Positions 8,656-17,950 of a stretch of 64,000 nt of DNA are shown here, in pieces; within the stretch, counting starts at the first letter, position 1; every line of letters begins with the position of its first letter. The stretch spans positions 1,543,173 to 1,607,172 of the forward strand of contig NZ_NEXS01000003.1 of the NCBI RefSeq assembly GCF_002810445.1, written 5' to 3'. Source of the DNA: Advenella sp. S44. GTDB lineage: Bacteria > Pseudomonadota > Gammaproteobacteria > Burkholderiales > Burkholderiaceae_B. The position numbers and the translations under genes are program-made. The notes under the pieces are model-generated. The model was not told the origin of the DNA, made no database searches, and saw only the letters and a list, made by a program, of their open reading frames with translations.

Positions 8656-9621
8656 ATGGATACGTCGATTATTTTTCTCGCCATATTAGTTGTGCTGGTC
8701 CTGGTCTTTCTGATCAAGTCCATTGCAATCGTCCCGCAACAGAATGCCTGGATTAAAGAGCGCCTTGGCCGGTATGACCGTACCTTGTCGCCTGGCGCCC
8801 GGTTCATTATTCCTTTTGTAGACCGCGTCGCTTATAAGCATTCGCTCAAGGAGATCCCACTGGATGTTCCCAGCCAGATTTGTATCACCCGGGACAATAC
8901 GCAGCTGCAGGTGGACGGCGTCATTTACTTTCAGGTTACCGATCCGATGCTGGCGTCCTACGGCTCATCAAACTATATCTCCGCAATTACGCAATTGGCG
9001 CAAACCACATTGCGTTCGGTGATCGGGCGAATGGAGCTTGACAAAACATTCGAAGAACGCGATGCCATCAACAGCACCATTGTGGCCTCGCTCGATGAGG
9101 CTGCCACCAATTGGGGGGTCAAAGTGCTGCGTTACGAAATCAAGGATTTGACGCCCCCTAATGAGATTTTGCGCGCCATGCAGGCTCAGATTACCGCCGA
9201 GCGCGAAAAACGCGCGCTGATCGCTGCCTCTGAAGGCCGTCGGCAAGAACAGATCAATATTGCAACCGGCGAGCGTGAAGCTGCCATTGCCCGTTCCGAA
9301 GGCGAGAAACAGGCGCAAATTAACCAGGCACAGGGTGAGGCAGCGGCAGTGATCGCCATCGCCGAGGCCACCGCCCAGGCCGTCTCCCAGGTGGCGCAAG
9401 CCATTGAGCAGCCAGGCGGGATGGCGGCGGTCAATCTTCGTGTCGCGGACAACTATGTCGAGGCTTTCGGGAATGTGGCCAAAAAGGGAAACACGCTTAT
9501 TCTGCCGGCCAACCTGGCCGATGTGGGCGGCCTCATTGCCTCTGCAATGACCGTCGTCAAAGCCACCGGACAAGGTGGCCAGCCAGCGAGCGATTCGACC
9601 GGCCTGGGACAACGTCGCTAA
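8656..9621 (+). CDS. SPFH/band-7 (stomatin-like, paraslipin/QmcA type) protein
   Basis: Membrane-anchored SPFH protein, 321 residues. One N-terminal transmembrane helix (about 3-22) is followed by the band-7 domain (IVPQQNAWIKERLGRYDRT onward), then an alanine/glutamate-rich coiled coil (about 180-250: AEREKRALIAASEGRRQEQ and following) and a C-terminal tail. The family forms large rings that scaffold membrane proteases and related assemblies. The ATG at 8656 follows AGGAG. It is in an operon with the nfeD-type gene. No specific substrate can be assigned. Confidence 0.9.
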   Translation: MDTSIIFLAILVVLVLVFLIKSIAIVPQQNAWIKERLGRYDRTLSPGARFIIPFVDRVAYKHSLKEIPLDVPSQICITRDNTQLQVDGVIYFQVTDPMLASYGSSNYISAITQLAQTTLRSVIGRMELDKTFEERDAINSTIVASLDEAATNWGVKVLRYEIKDLTPPNEILRAMQAQITAEREKRALIAASEGRRQEQINIATGEREAAIARSEGEKQAQINQAQGEAAAVIAIAEATAQAVSQVAQAIEQPGGMAAVNLRVADNYVEAFGNVAKKGNTLILPANLADVGGLIASAMTVVKATGQGGQPASDSTGLGQRR

Positions 9622-9999
9622 GGCTTCCCGGAAGCTGCCGCGCGCGTAGCGCGCAGTGCGCTGTCTCTCATGTAAAAAAATGCACCGGGGCGGGCGGCTT
9701 ACCCTGGTCGGAATACGACCGGGCAGAACCGGTCTGGTGACATAAAACCATGGTCATACGCGATTTACCTGCTGCGCTGGGTGCGATTAGGATTGAGCAT
9801 CGCGTTTGCAGGTAAGAGACAGGGAATAGAGGGTGCCAGTTGTCGGCCCGATATGAACCGGGCGACCCCACTTGCACGTACACGTAAAGAAGCAAGGCAT
9901 CTCGGCTGCATAGATAATATGAACAGGCATCCGGCTCGGTTTTGTACCTTGGTTGTACGAAAGGGATCCGGCCTCGCACTTGCGGATACAAGCAATGGA
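9622..9999. other. Intergenic region without a supported gene
   Basis: 378 bases between the SPFH gene and the 3' end of smpB, which points towards it. I see two small hairpins: GCGCGC-GTA-GCGCGC (9640-9654), a possible weak terminator without a T tract, and GACCGG/CCGGTC (9717-9722 with 9729-9734). There is no tmRNA, tRNA or convincing coding frame. Confidence 0.5.
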
Positions 10000-10461
10000 C
10001 TAGGTGTCCCGCCTGCGTGTATCGTGTTTCATAATACGTTCCTTTTCCCGCTGCCAGTCCTTGTCGCGGGCGCTATCTCGCTTGTCGTGCAGTTTCTTGC
10101 CTTTACCCAGGCCGAATTCCAGCTTGATCTTGCCATTGCGAAAATGCAGGTTCAGCGGCACCAGCGTATAACCGCGGACTTCCACCTTGCCGATCAGCTT
10201 GTTGATTTCCTTCTTGTGCAACAGCAGCTTGCGGGTACGCGTGGCGTTGGGATGGATATGCGTTGACGCAGTTGCCAAAGGGCTCACATGCATATTCAGC
10301 AACTGTAATTCGCCGTCGCGTACAATGACATAACTTTCGCCCAATTGGACACGACCGGCACGGATAGACTTGACTTCCCAGCCTTCCAGGACGATGCCCG
10401 CCTCGAAACGCTCTTCAATGAAATAGTCGTGGGTTGCCTTGCGATTGTTGGTAATGCTCAT
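10000..10461 (-). CDS. smpB: SsrA-binding protein
   Basis: Binds tmRNA and brings it to stalled ribosomes for trans-translation. The 153 residues show the family core: [20 protein letters not shown] at the N terminus, [37 protein letters not shown] in the middle, and the basic C-terminal tail ([20 protein letters not shown]) that enters the decoding centre. The start is the ATG at 10461 (MSITNN); upstream in-frame codons encode non-family sequence. It is divergent from ratA, as in many proteobacteria. The tmRNA gene is not in the neighbouring intergenic DNA. Confidence 0.95.
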   Translation of the reverse strand: MSITNNRKATHDYFIEERFEAGIVLEGWEVKSIRAGRVQLGESYVIVRDGELQLLNMHVSPLATASTHIHPNATRTRKLLLHKKEINKLIGKVEVRGYTLVPLNLHFRNGKIKLEFGLGKGKKLHDKRDSARDKDWQREKERIMKHDTRRRDT

Positions 10462-10641
10462 GTTTGATTTTATAAATGGATTTGACCCGTTAAAATAGGA
10501 TCTGTTTAATCGCGCAAAATGCAATGATTTCACGCAATTGTAATTGAATCGACCCGCTTGTGCTGCTTGTTGATTACACTGCAAGCGTATTTTGCTCGCA
10601 CACTTATCGCCTTGTCCCTTACTCAACGCCACTTATAATTC

Positions 10642-11076
10642 ATGTCCACTACTGTCCATCGCTCCGTTCTGCTTCCTTATTCTGCTGCCAATATGTTCAA
10701 GCTGGTTGCCGAGGTGGAAAAATACCCAGAGTTCATGCCGTGGTGTGGCGGTGCTCAAGTGCTGGAATCTGATGAAGCCGGCATGACTGCCTCTATCATG
10801 ATCAGTTTTGCCGGGCTCAAGCAAACCTTCACAACTCGCAACACCCATCATTTTCCCAATAGAATCCACCTGCACCTGGTCGATGGACCGTTCTCTGCGC
10901 TCAATGGCACCTGGGAATTCATCGAACTTGCCCCCGATGCCTGTAAAGTCCAGTTTGCGCTCGATTACGCCTTTAACAGCCGTTCTCTGGAAATGCTGGT
11001 GGGGCCGGTTTTCAACCGCATCGCCAACAGCTTTATCGACTCTTTTACGAAACGGGCCGAGCAGATTTATGCCTGA
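10642..11076 (+). CDS. ratA: RatA/COQ10-type START-domain protein
   Basis: A 144-residue polyketide-cyclase/START-fold protein. Family members are described either as ribosome-association toxin RatA or as the bacterial counterpart of coenzyme Q-binding Coq10; the sequence alone does not choose between these. The landmarks are VHRSVLLPYSAANMFKLVA, the YPEFMPWCGGAQVL segment and the C-terminal helix NRIANSFIDSFTKRAEQIY. It overlaps the rnfH-type gene by 8 bases and is divergent from smpB, the conserved smpB/ratA-rnfH layout. Confidence 0.88.
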   Translation: MSTTVHRSVLLPYSAANMFKLVAEVEKYPEFMPWCGGAQVLESDEAGMTASIMISFAGLKQTFTTRNTHHFPNRIHLHLVDGPFSALNGTWEFIELAPDACKVQFALDYAFNSRSLEMLVGPVFNRIANSFIDSFTKRAEQIYA

Positions 11077-11452
11077 GCAGTGCATGACCGTGATGGTTTG
11101 CTACGCTCGCGCCGATGGCCAGGTGTGGCTGACCGCCGTGACGCTGCCCTGCGACAGTACCCTGGCTCAGGCCATAGAGGCGTCGGGTGTTTATCAAGCC
11201 TGCGGCATCGGCCAAGCTGATATCGCCGGCTTCGGTGTATTCGGTGTTCGCAAGCCGTCCGACCACGTTCTGAAGCCGGGCGATCGCGTGGAACTATACC
11301 GCGCGCTCACGTTCGATCCGATGGAGTCGCGCCGACGTCGCGCCGCCCATCGCAAGAGCGGTATCCTTAAGCGCAAGCATCTGAAAAAAAGCAAGGTCGC
11401 CTGGCAAGAATACCTGGAAACGTCGCCCGGCGACAAAACAGGCAGCCATTGA
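11069..11452 (+). CDS. rnfH: RnfH-family ubiquitin-like protein
   Basis: A small beta-grasp protein, 127 residues, of the RnfH (UPF0125) family. Recognisable pieces are VMVCYARADGQVWLTAVTLP, the acidic helix region ending in GIFGVF-like GFGVFGVRKPSDHVLKPGDRVE, and YRALTFDPMESRRRRAAHR. The C-terminal basic extension (KSGILKRKHLKKSKV) is longer than in short members. The start at the ATG at 11069 overlaps ratA by 8 bases, so translation is probably coupled. The family's molecular role is not settled; it is paired with ratA across proteobacteria. Confidence 0.85.
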   Translation: MPEQCMTVMVCYARADGQVWLTAVTLPCDSTLAQAIEASGVYQACGIGQADIAGFGVFGVRKPSDHVLKPGDRVELYRALTFDPMESRRRRAAHRKSGILKRKHLKKSKVAWQEYLETSPGDKTGSH

Positions 11453-11518
11453 CCGCCACCCTCGACCGAAGGCATGGCCGCGGTCGGCTGCGTTGCTTGG
11501 CGCAGGGCCTGAGCTGCC

Positions 11519-11704
11519 TTTGTCGCCAAGCGAGCTAGCTCCCCGGAGCACGCTAACGGTAGGTCACTGAATCGCCGTTGTCGCCAAACCCTCCGGGCCG
11601 CCCGGGACTTGCTTAACGCCGGGTCACCGAATCGCCATTGCTGCCGAGCTTCCCAAGCCCTACGGCGCGTGCTTAACGCAAGCCCTTGAATTGCCGCTGC
11701 TGCC
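11519..11704. repeat. Approximately 60-bp tandem repeat, three units plus the start of a fourth
   Basis: Successive units share AGGTCACTGAATCGCC (11561), GGGTCACCGAATCGCC (11621) and AGCCCTTGAATTGCC (11681), exactly 60 bases apart. GCTTAACGC occurs at 11611 and 11671, with a variant at 11551. TGTCGCC/TGCTGCC recur at 11521, 11579, 11639 and 11698. The repeat sits in the 560-base gap 11453-12012 between rnfH and the next gene. On the minus strand the array stays open as a degenerate 20-residue peptide repeat, but I see no start or family resemblance. The rest of the gap has no supported gene. Confidence 0.75.
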
Positions 11705-12012
11705 AACCGAACCGATCCTCATGGGCTCGGAAAACGTAATGTTTACCGTGCATCGCTGCGCCGCTGCGCGTGTCGCTCACAGGTCCGCTAAAAAATAATC
11801 TATTGTTTATTGGCAATTTCGGACCCGATTTGCGGCGTGCGCGGAACAAGGTCGCGTCATACCCACCGCCATCGACGTTTTGCCGCAAGCTGCCTATATA
11901 ATAATTGCCACTCATTGATGAATGGGCAGGCGCCGCTTGCCTGTTCTGCCGCAATATATGACACCATCAATCCGAATGATACAAGTTCGGCATCGGGTAA
12001 CCAGGAGATATT

Positions 12013-13149
12013 ATGACCGCCCCCGTTTTATTTCAGGAAAAGCCTTTGGCCAGCCAGGGCTGCTACGCAATTGCGACCCTGAATCAGCCAGCCAAGCTAA
12101 ATAGCCTGTCACTGGAAATGTGCCAGTTACTGGCTGAGCAGCTGACCCGCTGGGAACAAGACCCGGCGATTGCATTTGTCATATTCGAAGGAGCAGGGGA
12201 GAAGGCCTTCTGCGCCGGTGGCGACCTGCACCAGTTGTATACGAGCATGCAGGAAAACGCGGGCAAACCTGCGGCCGACAACGCGTACGCAGCCCGCTTC
12301 TTTGATATCGAATACCGGCTGGACTATCAGATTCATACTTATGGCAAACCGATCATCTGCTGGGGACACGGCGTTGTCATGGGGGGAGGTATCGGGCTGA
12401 TGGCCGGAACCTCTCATCGTGTGGTCAGTGAAACATCGAGACTGGCCATGCCCGAAGTGACAATCGGACTGTTTCCCGACGTGGGCGGCAGCTGGCAACT
12501 GAACCATCTGACAGGCCGTATCGGGCGCTTTCTGGCCGCGACAGGCGCCATCCTGAACGCCGCCGATTCGCTCTTTACCGGCATGGCCGATTATTGCGTT
12601 CGTCATTCGGACTGGCCTGCCGTAACCGCCGGGCTGGAACGTATTGAATGGGATCCTGAGGCCGACAGGCGCCAGCTCGACCAATGCATTCACCAGGTGC
12701 TGGCACAACACAGCACCGCTGCCACGCTGGAGAGCGGCCCATTGCAAACAAATTATGCCACACTACTGGCAATTTGCGCTAATCGGGATGTTCGCAGCCT
12801 GTATGCTGCAATCGCAACGCTGGCCGATCATACCGACCCCTGGCTCGCCCGGGCAGCACAAACCATGCTCAAGGGTGCGCCGCTGTCGGTCGCGCTTGGT
12901 CTGACCCTACAGGAACGAGCAAAGCATTTGTCGCTGGCAGAGGTATTTCAATTGGAATACAACGTCGCGGTCAACTGCTGCGCCCACGGTCAATTGCAAG
13001 AGGGCATCCGCGCGCTTCTGATCGACAAGGACAGAAGCCCGCGGTGGCAGCCAGCCACGATTGACGAGGTGACACAGGCCGACCTTGACGCGCTACTTGC
13101 CTCTGCGTGGCAGGATGCGACCAGCAATCCACTGGCCTCGCTAGGCTAA
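12013..13149 (+). CDS. Enoyl-CoA hydratase/isomerase family protein (3-hydroxyisobutyryl-CoA hydrolase-like)
   Basis: A crotonase-fold enzyme of 378 residues, longer than a plain enoyl-CoA hydratase and matching the HIBCH (ECH_2) subgroup, whose best-known reaction is hydrolysis of 3-hydroxyisobutyryl-CoA in valine breakdown. The oxyanion-hole segments KAFCAGGDLHQLY (about 65-77) and GHGVVMGGGIGLM (about 117-129), and the conserved PEVTIGLFPDVGGSW (about 152-166) with catalytic-type Glu and Asp, are present. The ATG at 12013 follows CAGGAG. The gene end overlaps the convergent ygfZ by 9 bases. Substrate assignment is by similarity only. Confidence 0.85.
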   Translation: MTAPVLFQEKPLASQGCYAIATLNQPAKLNSLSLEMCQLLAEQLTRWEQDPAIAFVIFEGAGEKAFCAGGDLHQLYTSMQENAGKPAADNAYAARFFDIEYRLDYQIHTYGKPIICWGHGVVMGGGIGLMAGTSHRVVSETSRLAMPEVTIGLFPDVGGSWQLNHLTGRIGRFLAATGAILNAADSLFTGMADYCVRHSDWPAVTAGLERIEWDPEADRRQLDQCIHQVLAQHSTAATLESGPLQTNYATLLAICANRDVRSLYAAIATLADHTDPWLARAAQTMLKGAPLSVALGLTLQERAKHLSLAEVFQLEYNVAVNCCAHGQLQEGIRALLIDKDRSPRWQPATIDEVTQADLDALLASAWQDATSNPLASLG

Positions 13150-14133
13150 GGCAGGCTTGTCCAGTGGATAGGGAATGGTCAGCAGCGTAATTGGCTGCCC
13201 ATTCTCGTCTCCGAGCACCAGGCTGTTATTCTCTGCAGCTTCAAGTCGCACCTCAAATAACAGATACAGCCTGCCGTCCACGGAGGCAGTATTAACCACC
13301 TGGCCGCTGGGTTGGCGCGTGTTTGTGCTGTCTGTAATGTCGGTTCCCACTGTCACCATTTCGGACGTGTTATCAACCGACGCCGGCGGGTTATCACATA
13401 CGCCATTAAGCATGCGGCGTTTCAGCTTACCTCGGTAGTGGCTGCGTGCAACAATTTCCTGGCCGGGATAACAGCCTTTGGTGAAGCTGACGGCCCCAAT
13501 GGCGTCAAGATTCAGATCCTGGGGAATAAACATTTCCTGATTGGCCTTTTCTACCCAGGGCACGCCCGCCAGGATGTCCAGTACTGCCCATTGTTCGGGC
13601 GAGCCCGCTTGCGCCTGGTCGGCGAGCGAGGCTGCGTCCGCGATCAGGATGCCGCGCTCAATACCGTCTATGGCCGGCAAGCCCAGTTGTGTCGACGATT
13701 CGGTCGCGGCCACTTGCCAGGGGTCGGGACGTTCCAGGCTGGTTTGGCCAATCACATTGCTGCCAGCCCAATAAGCCAGCGCAGTGATGCCGGTATCTTC
13801 TACCGTCACTTTGGAGCGCAAGACGAACATGCGCAGTCGCTTGGTGAAACTCTCGGCCACATCGCTGCGTATCATTATCTGATAGGCCCGCTCTTGCGGG
13901 GCTTGTGGCTGCGCGCTTTGCCAGAAGATAAAACTGGCAAGCATGCGGCCCTTGGCAGTGCAATAGGCCGACAGGCGTGCGGTATCAATGCCGGTCGCTT
14001 TGACGTCCTGAGTAAACTGCCCTTGCAAAAAGGCCTCGGCATCGGCGCCGTGGATGGTTAATATGCGGTAGTCCGGCAGCGGCGTTATGTGCAGTGGCGT
14101 GTCGGCATTAAACGCGGTTATATCGGTGGACAT
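13141..14133 (-). CDS. ygfZ: YgfZ/GcvT-domain folate-binding protein
   Basis: A folate-binding protein of the YgfZ family, known to support assembly or repair of certain iron-sulfur proteins, including tRNA-modifying enzymes. The diagnostic motif KGCYPGQE is present (about residue 233-240), as is an N-terminal GADAEAFLQGQFTQDV typical of the GcvT fold. The start is the ATG at 14133 (MSTDITAF), preceded by GAGGAAT on the minus strand; an in-frame start 22 codons upstream lacks this. The 330-residue length is normal. It is convergent with the preceding gene, overlapping it by 9 bases. Confidence 0.9.
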   Translation of the reverse strand: MSTDITAFNADTPLHITPLPDYRILTIHGADAEAFLQGQFTQDVKATGIDTARLSAYCTAKGRMLASFIFWQSAQPQAPQERAYQIMIRSDVAESFTKRLRMFVLRSKVTVEDTGITALAYWAGSNVIGQTSLERPDPWQVAATESSTQLGLPAIDGIERGILIADAASLADQAQAGSPEQWAVLDILAGVPWVEKANQEMFIPQDLNLDAIGAVSFTKGCYPGQEIVARSHYRGKLKRRMLNGVCDNPPASVDNTSEMVTVGTDITDSTNTRQPSGQVVNTASVDGRLYLLFEVRLEAAENNSLVLGDENGQPITLLTIPYPLDKPALA

Positions 14134-14352
14134 AAAATAATTCCTCTTCGGTGTGGCCGAAACCCGGGCAACATGCCTTCGGGATCCGGACAGATTCACA
14201 TGTCTGATATCGTAACGTATTGAATAGTGTTTTTGCGGCTAAACAATGAAGGGATCAGGGATTCCCGGTCCGTGCGCAGCGCCGGCGATGGTCAGCGCCT
14301 GATACAATAGACGCATCTGTAGAAGCCACGCGCAAGTACCTATATTTCACTC

Positions 14353-15366
14353 ATGAAACTGTTCAAGTATATTATTTTTTCGTTCATTATTTGCGTGTTG
14401 CTTCTGGCCGCCGGGCTGGCTGGTAAAGTGTGGCACTGGGCAAAAACACCGGCTCCCATGAGCGCCGAGGTTATAGACTACAATGTGCCACGCGGCAGTA
14501 CGATCGCCTCGGTAGCGCGGGAAATGGCTGCTGCAGGCATTCGCATCGAGCCTTACCTTTTTGTCATGTATGCGCGTTACACCGGCCAGGACCGGCAACT
14601 GAAGGCGGGCGCCTATGAAGCCCGGCGTGGCGATACGCCAGTCGATTTGCTCAGCCGCATGGCATCGGGCCAGACCAGCAAGAGCCGGTTTCAAATTATA
14701 GAAGGCTGGTCCTACAACCAGATCCGCACTACGCTAAAGAACAACCCGAATATTACGCAAACGCTGGACAATGTCAGCGATGCAGAACTTTTGGAAATGC
14801 TGGGCGCGCCCTACGACAGTCCTGAAGGCCTGTTTTTCCCAGAAACGTATGTCTTTGTGCCCGGCGATACGGATATGGACATTTTGCGACGTGCCTATAC
14901 AGAAGGCCAGCAACGCCTTGCCGCCGTGTGGGATCAACGCGATAGCGGCCTTCCCCTGAAAACGCCGTATGATGCCCTGATTCTGGCTTCAATCATTGAA
15001 AAGGAAACCGGCCACCAGCTCGATCGCCGGCGCGTGGCCGGTGTGTTTATCAACCGGCTCGAAAGAAAGATGTTGTTGCAAACCGATCCGACCGTTATCT
15101 ATGGCATGAAAGACACTTATCAGGGCGTGATCACCCGAAGCGATTTGCGAAAGGATACCCCCTGGAATACTTATACACGCACGGGATTGCCGCCCACGCC
15201 AATCGCCAGCCCTGGCATGCTCTCGCTGCAGGCGGCAGTTCATCCCGAACAGCACAAGTATCTGTATTTTGTGTCACGCGGTGACGGCAGCAGTGAGTTC
15301 TCAGAAGATCTGCGCGGCCACAACCGCAACGTCAATACCTATATCCTGAAGAAGGGCATACAATGA
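14353..15366 (+). CDS. mltG: Endolytic murein transglycosylase
   Basis: A YceG/MltG family enzyme that cuts nascent glycan strands at the inner membrane and so sets where strands end. One N-terminal transmembrane helix (about 5-25) is followed by a LysM-like segment, then the catalytic domain with LASIIEKETG (211-220, the conserved Glu-rich active site) and LQTDPTVIYGM. The 337-residue length is normal. Its stop overlaps the tmk start by 4 bases (ATGA), giving the common mltG-tmk-holB operon. Confidence 0.94.
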   Translation: MKLFKYIIFSFIICVLLLAAGLAGKVWHWAKTPAPMSAEVIDYNVPRGSTIASVAREMAAAGIRIEPYLFVMYARYTGQDRQLKAGAYEARRGDTPVDLLSRMASGQTSKSRFQIIEGWSYNQIRTTLKNNPNITQTLDNVSDAELLEMLGAPYDSPEGLFFPETYVFVPGDTDMDILRRAYTEGQQRLAAVWDQRDSGLPLKTPYDALILASIIEKETGHQLDRRRVAGVFINRLERKMLLQTDPTVIYGMKDTYQGVITRSDLRKDTPWNTYTRTGLPPTPIASPGMLSLQAAVHPEQHKYLYFVSRGDGSSEFSEDLRGHNRNVNTYILKKGIQ

Positions 15367-15995
15367 AGGGTTTTTTTATCACACTCGAAGGCGTAGACGG
15401 TGCAGGGAAAAGTTCCCATATCGGTCATTTGCGGCAGTTGTGTGAATCATCGGGCCATGAGGTAGTGATGACACGCGAGCCTGGTGGCACGCCGCTTAGC
15501 GAGGCGCTGCGTGCCATGCTACTAAAAGAATCCATGCACATGGAAACGGAGACCCTGTTGATGTTTGCCGCCAGGCAGGAACATATCCTGTCGGTGATCG
15601 CGCCAGCCCTGGCATCCGGCAAGATTGTCATCAGTGATCGATTCACCGACGCCACCTACGCTTATCAGGGAGGAGGGCGCCATTTTCCTGCCGACAAAAT
15701 CCGCATTCTTGAAGAATGGGTCCAGCAGCAGCTGCAGCCTGATCTGACAATCCTGTTTGATGTCCCGCTGGAAGTGGCCCGTGAACGGCTGGAAAAAAGT
15801 CGTGAACGCGACCGGTTTGAGCGCGAGGACAGCGAATTTTTTGAGCGGGTGCGCGCTGCTTATCACGCCCGTGTCAGCACAGATCCGAAACGCTTCTATA
15901 TCGTTGACTCCAGCCAGCCAAAACCGGAGATCGCGTTGCAGTTGCAGAAAATGCTGAAGGTAAAACTCGCGCAACACGTCGCGCAAGGTCTATAG
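15363..15995 (+). CDS. tmk: Thymidylate kinase
   Basis: Phosphorylates dTMP to dTDP. Visible features are the P-loop EGVDGAGKSS near residues 9-18, the TREPGGTPLSE substrate segment (about 37-47), the DRFTDATYAYQGGGR motif (about 93-107) and the LID region RERLEKSRERDRFERE. The 210-residue length is normal. It overlaps mltG by 4 bases, and holB begins 3 bases after its stop. Confidence 0.96.
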   Translation: MKGFFITLEGVDGAGKSSHIGHLRQLCESSGHEVVMTREPGGTPLSEALRAMLLKESMHMETETLLMFAARQEHILSVIAPALASGKIVISDRFTDATYAYQGGGRHFPADKIRILEEWVQQQLQPDLTILFDVPLEVARERLEKSRERDRFEREDSEFFERVRAAYHARVSTDPKRFYIVDSSQPKPEIALQLQKMLKVKLAQHVAQGL

Positions 15996-15998
15996 CTC

Positions 15999-17060
15999 AT
16001 GTCAAGCATTACCCAATTTTTCCCGTGGCAAACAGCAAGCGCTTCTCGGTGGCTCGGGGATCGAGAGCGGTTTGCCCATGCCTGGCTGGTTTACGGTCCG
16101 CCTGGCATCGGCAAGCTCACCTTCGCGCGGGCGGCGGCAACCAGCCTGCTATGTGAGCGACCCACCGGCGCCCTGGCATGTGGAACGTGTCAATCGTGTT
16201 CCTGGATTGCCAACGACGCCCATCCGGACTTGCGCCTGGTCATGCCTGATCGCCTCGCGCAGCAATATGGCTTGCAGGACGCCGCCACGGTATCAGATTC
16301 GCAAGAGGGTGCAGCGACCAAAAAAGCGTCCGGTGAAATTCGGATTGATCAAGTACGGCAACTGGACTCGCTGCTCAGTGTGACCACGCATCGCAGTGGG
16401 ATGCGCGTTATTATCCTGTTCCCGGTCGAGAGCCTGAATACGGCTTCGGCCAATTACCTGCTCAAATCCATTGAAGAGCCGGCGCCGGGAACCGTTTTTC
16501 TGCTGGTCTCGCATGCTCCGGATAAAGTGCTACCGACGTTATTGTCAAGGTGCCGGCGGTTTTGCCTGCCTATGCCCACCCAGGCCGAGGGCCTGGCATG
16601 GCTGCAGGCCCAGGACTTGTCGGGAACGCAGGCAGAGACATGGCTGCACGCCAGCGGCGGCGCGCCAGTCGGTGCGCTCACGCTCAGTCGTGCCAGTACT
16701 GAACCAGTAAGCTACTGGCTCGGATCATTCGCGCAATCACTGGCTGACCGCATCATGCCCGAAATGGCGGACTATCTGCCCAAACTGGAAAAGCTGCAAC
16801 CTGAAGAGTGGCTGGGATCGCTGCAACGTCTGTTCGTAGATTTGATGCTGCAAAGCAATGGGTTGGCTCCTCGCTACTTCCCGCGGCTGGGGCCATTTAT
16901 CACGGCGATCGCCGCCGACGTAAGCCCGATGAAAATCAGCCAGACCGCAAGCTGGCTTGCCAGGCAGCAGCGCATCGCCGATCACCCGTTGAACGCCCGG
17001 CTGTTCATCCAGTCGGTGTTGCAACGGGTGTGCATCACCTGCCTGTCAAAAAATGCATAA
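15999..17060 (+). CDS. holB: DNA polymerase III delta-prime subunit
   Basis: A clamp-loader subunit of the AAA+ fold. Visible features are YGPPGIGKLTFARAAA (about 32-47, a P-loop-like segment), a four-cysteine zinc module (CERPTGALACGTCQSC, about 53-68), the KSIEEPAPGTVFLL stretch and the LSRCRRFCLPMP sensor region with the SRC motif typical of clamp loaders. The 353-residue length fits. It lies in the mltG-tmk-holB-tatD run; a PilZ-domain gene often found after holB is absent here. Confidence 0.93.
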   Translation: MSSITQFFPWQTASASRWLGDRERFAHAWLVYGPPGIGKLTFARAAATSLLCERPTGALACGTCQSCSWIANDAHPDLRLVMPDRLAQQYGLQDAATVSDSQEGAATKKASGEIRIDQVRQLDSLLSVTTHRSGMRVIILFPVESLNTASANYLLKSIEEPAPGTVFLLVSHAPDKVLPTLLSRCRRFCLPMPTQAEGLAWLQAQDLSGTQAETWLHASGGAPVGALTLSRASTEPVSYWLGSFAQSLADRIMPEMADYLPKLEKLQPEEWLGSLQRLFVDLMLQSNGLAPRYFPRLGPFITAIAADVSPMKISQTASWLARQQRIADHPLNARLFIQSVLQRVCITCLSKNA

Positions 17061-17085
17061 TTGGAATGGATAAACGGAACCGCAT

Positions 17086-17853
17086 ATGTATGTAGACTCT
17101 CATTGCCATCTGGATTTCCCGCAGTTGCAGGAAGATCTGCCGGCAATTCTTGACAATATGAAACGCAATCAAGTCAGTCACGCACTCTGTGTGAGTGTCA
17201 ATCTGCCCGACTGGCCTCGCATTGTCCATCTCATTGAAACGCACGATTGTTTGTGGGGTTCGGTAGGAGTGCATCCAGATTATGAGGACACGCCCGAACC
17301 CGATGTAGACAGCTTGTGTCTCCATGCCCAGCATCGCAAGATCGTGGCAATCGGCGAGACTGGGCTGGATTACTATCGCTTGTCAGAGCCGCTGGACTGG
17401 CAGCGTAATCGATTTCGTGTTCACATTCGCGCTGCCAACCAGGCAGGACTGCCCTTAATCATTCACACCCGTTCCTCTGCCGAGGACACACTGCGCCTGA
17501 TGCGAGAAGAGAATGCGGCCGGCTGCGGCGGCGTCATGCACTGCTTTACGGAAAGCTGGGACGTCGCGCAGCAGGCCATGGAGCAGAATTTTTATATTTC
17601 TATCTCGGGTATTGTGACGTTTAAAAATGCGGTCCAATTGCAGGATGTTGCGCGCAGAATGCCGCTGGATCGTCTTTTAATAGAAACCGACTCGCCTTAC
17701 CTGGCTCCCGTGCCGTATCGCGGCAAGCGCAACGATCCGTCCAAAGTGATTCACGTTGCTGAAAAAATTGCCGAACTCAAGGGAATTGCCGTGAGTGAGG
17801 TCGCGCAAGCCTCAACAGAGAATTTTTTCAATTTATTCAAAAAGATACAATGA
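17086..17853 (+). CDS. TatD-family metal-dependent hydrolase (deoxyribonuclease-like)
   Basis: A TIM-barrel amidohydrolase-superfamily nuclease, 255 residues. Metal-binding motifs are visible in order: DSHCHLDF (4-11), GETGLDYY (about 92-99), IHTR (about 126), MHCFTES (about 151) and ETDSPYLAP (about 202-210). The ATG at 17086 starts 25 bases after holB. Members are 3'-5' exonucleases in DNA repair or degradation; which TatD paralogue this is (YcfH-like by position) is inference from the neighbours. Confidence 0.92.
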   Translation: MYVDSHCHLDFPQLQEDLPAILDNMKRNQVSHALCVSVNLPDWPRIVHLIETHDCLWGSVGVHPDYEDTPEPDVDSLCLHAQHRKIVAIGETGLDYYRLSEPLDWQRNRFRVHIRAANQAGLPLIIHTRSSAEDTLRLMREENAAGCGGVMHCFTESWDVAQQAMEQNFYISISGIVTFKNAVQLQDVARRMPLDRLLIETDSPYLAPVPYRGKRNDPSKVIHVAEKIAELKGIAVSEVAQASTENFFNLFKKIQ

Positions 17854-17950
17854 TATTTTGTTATATTACTTTAAGTATTTCATCATCTTGTCGTTTTGTG
17901 AGCTAAATTCTATTTAACGTTAAAATTCAAGGAACTAGGAGATATTCATA

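Noticed and set aside
9622..9999. tmRNA gene next to smpB
   Set aside because: No conserved tmRNA ends, CCA-proximal T loop or tag-coding stretch is visible on either strand.
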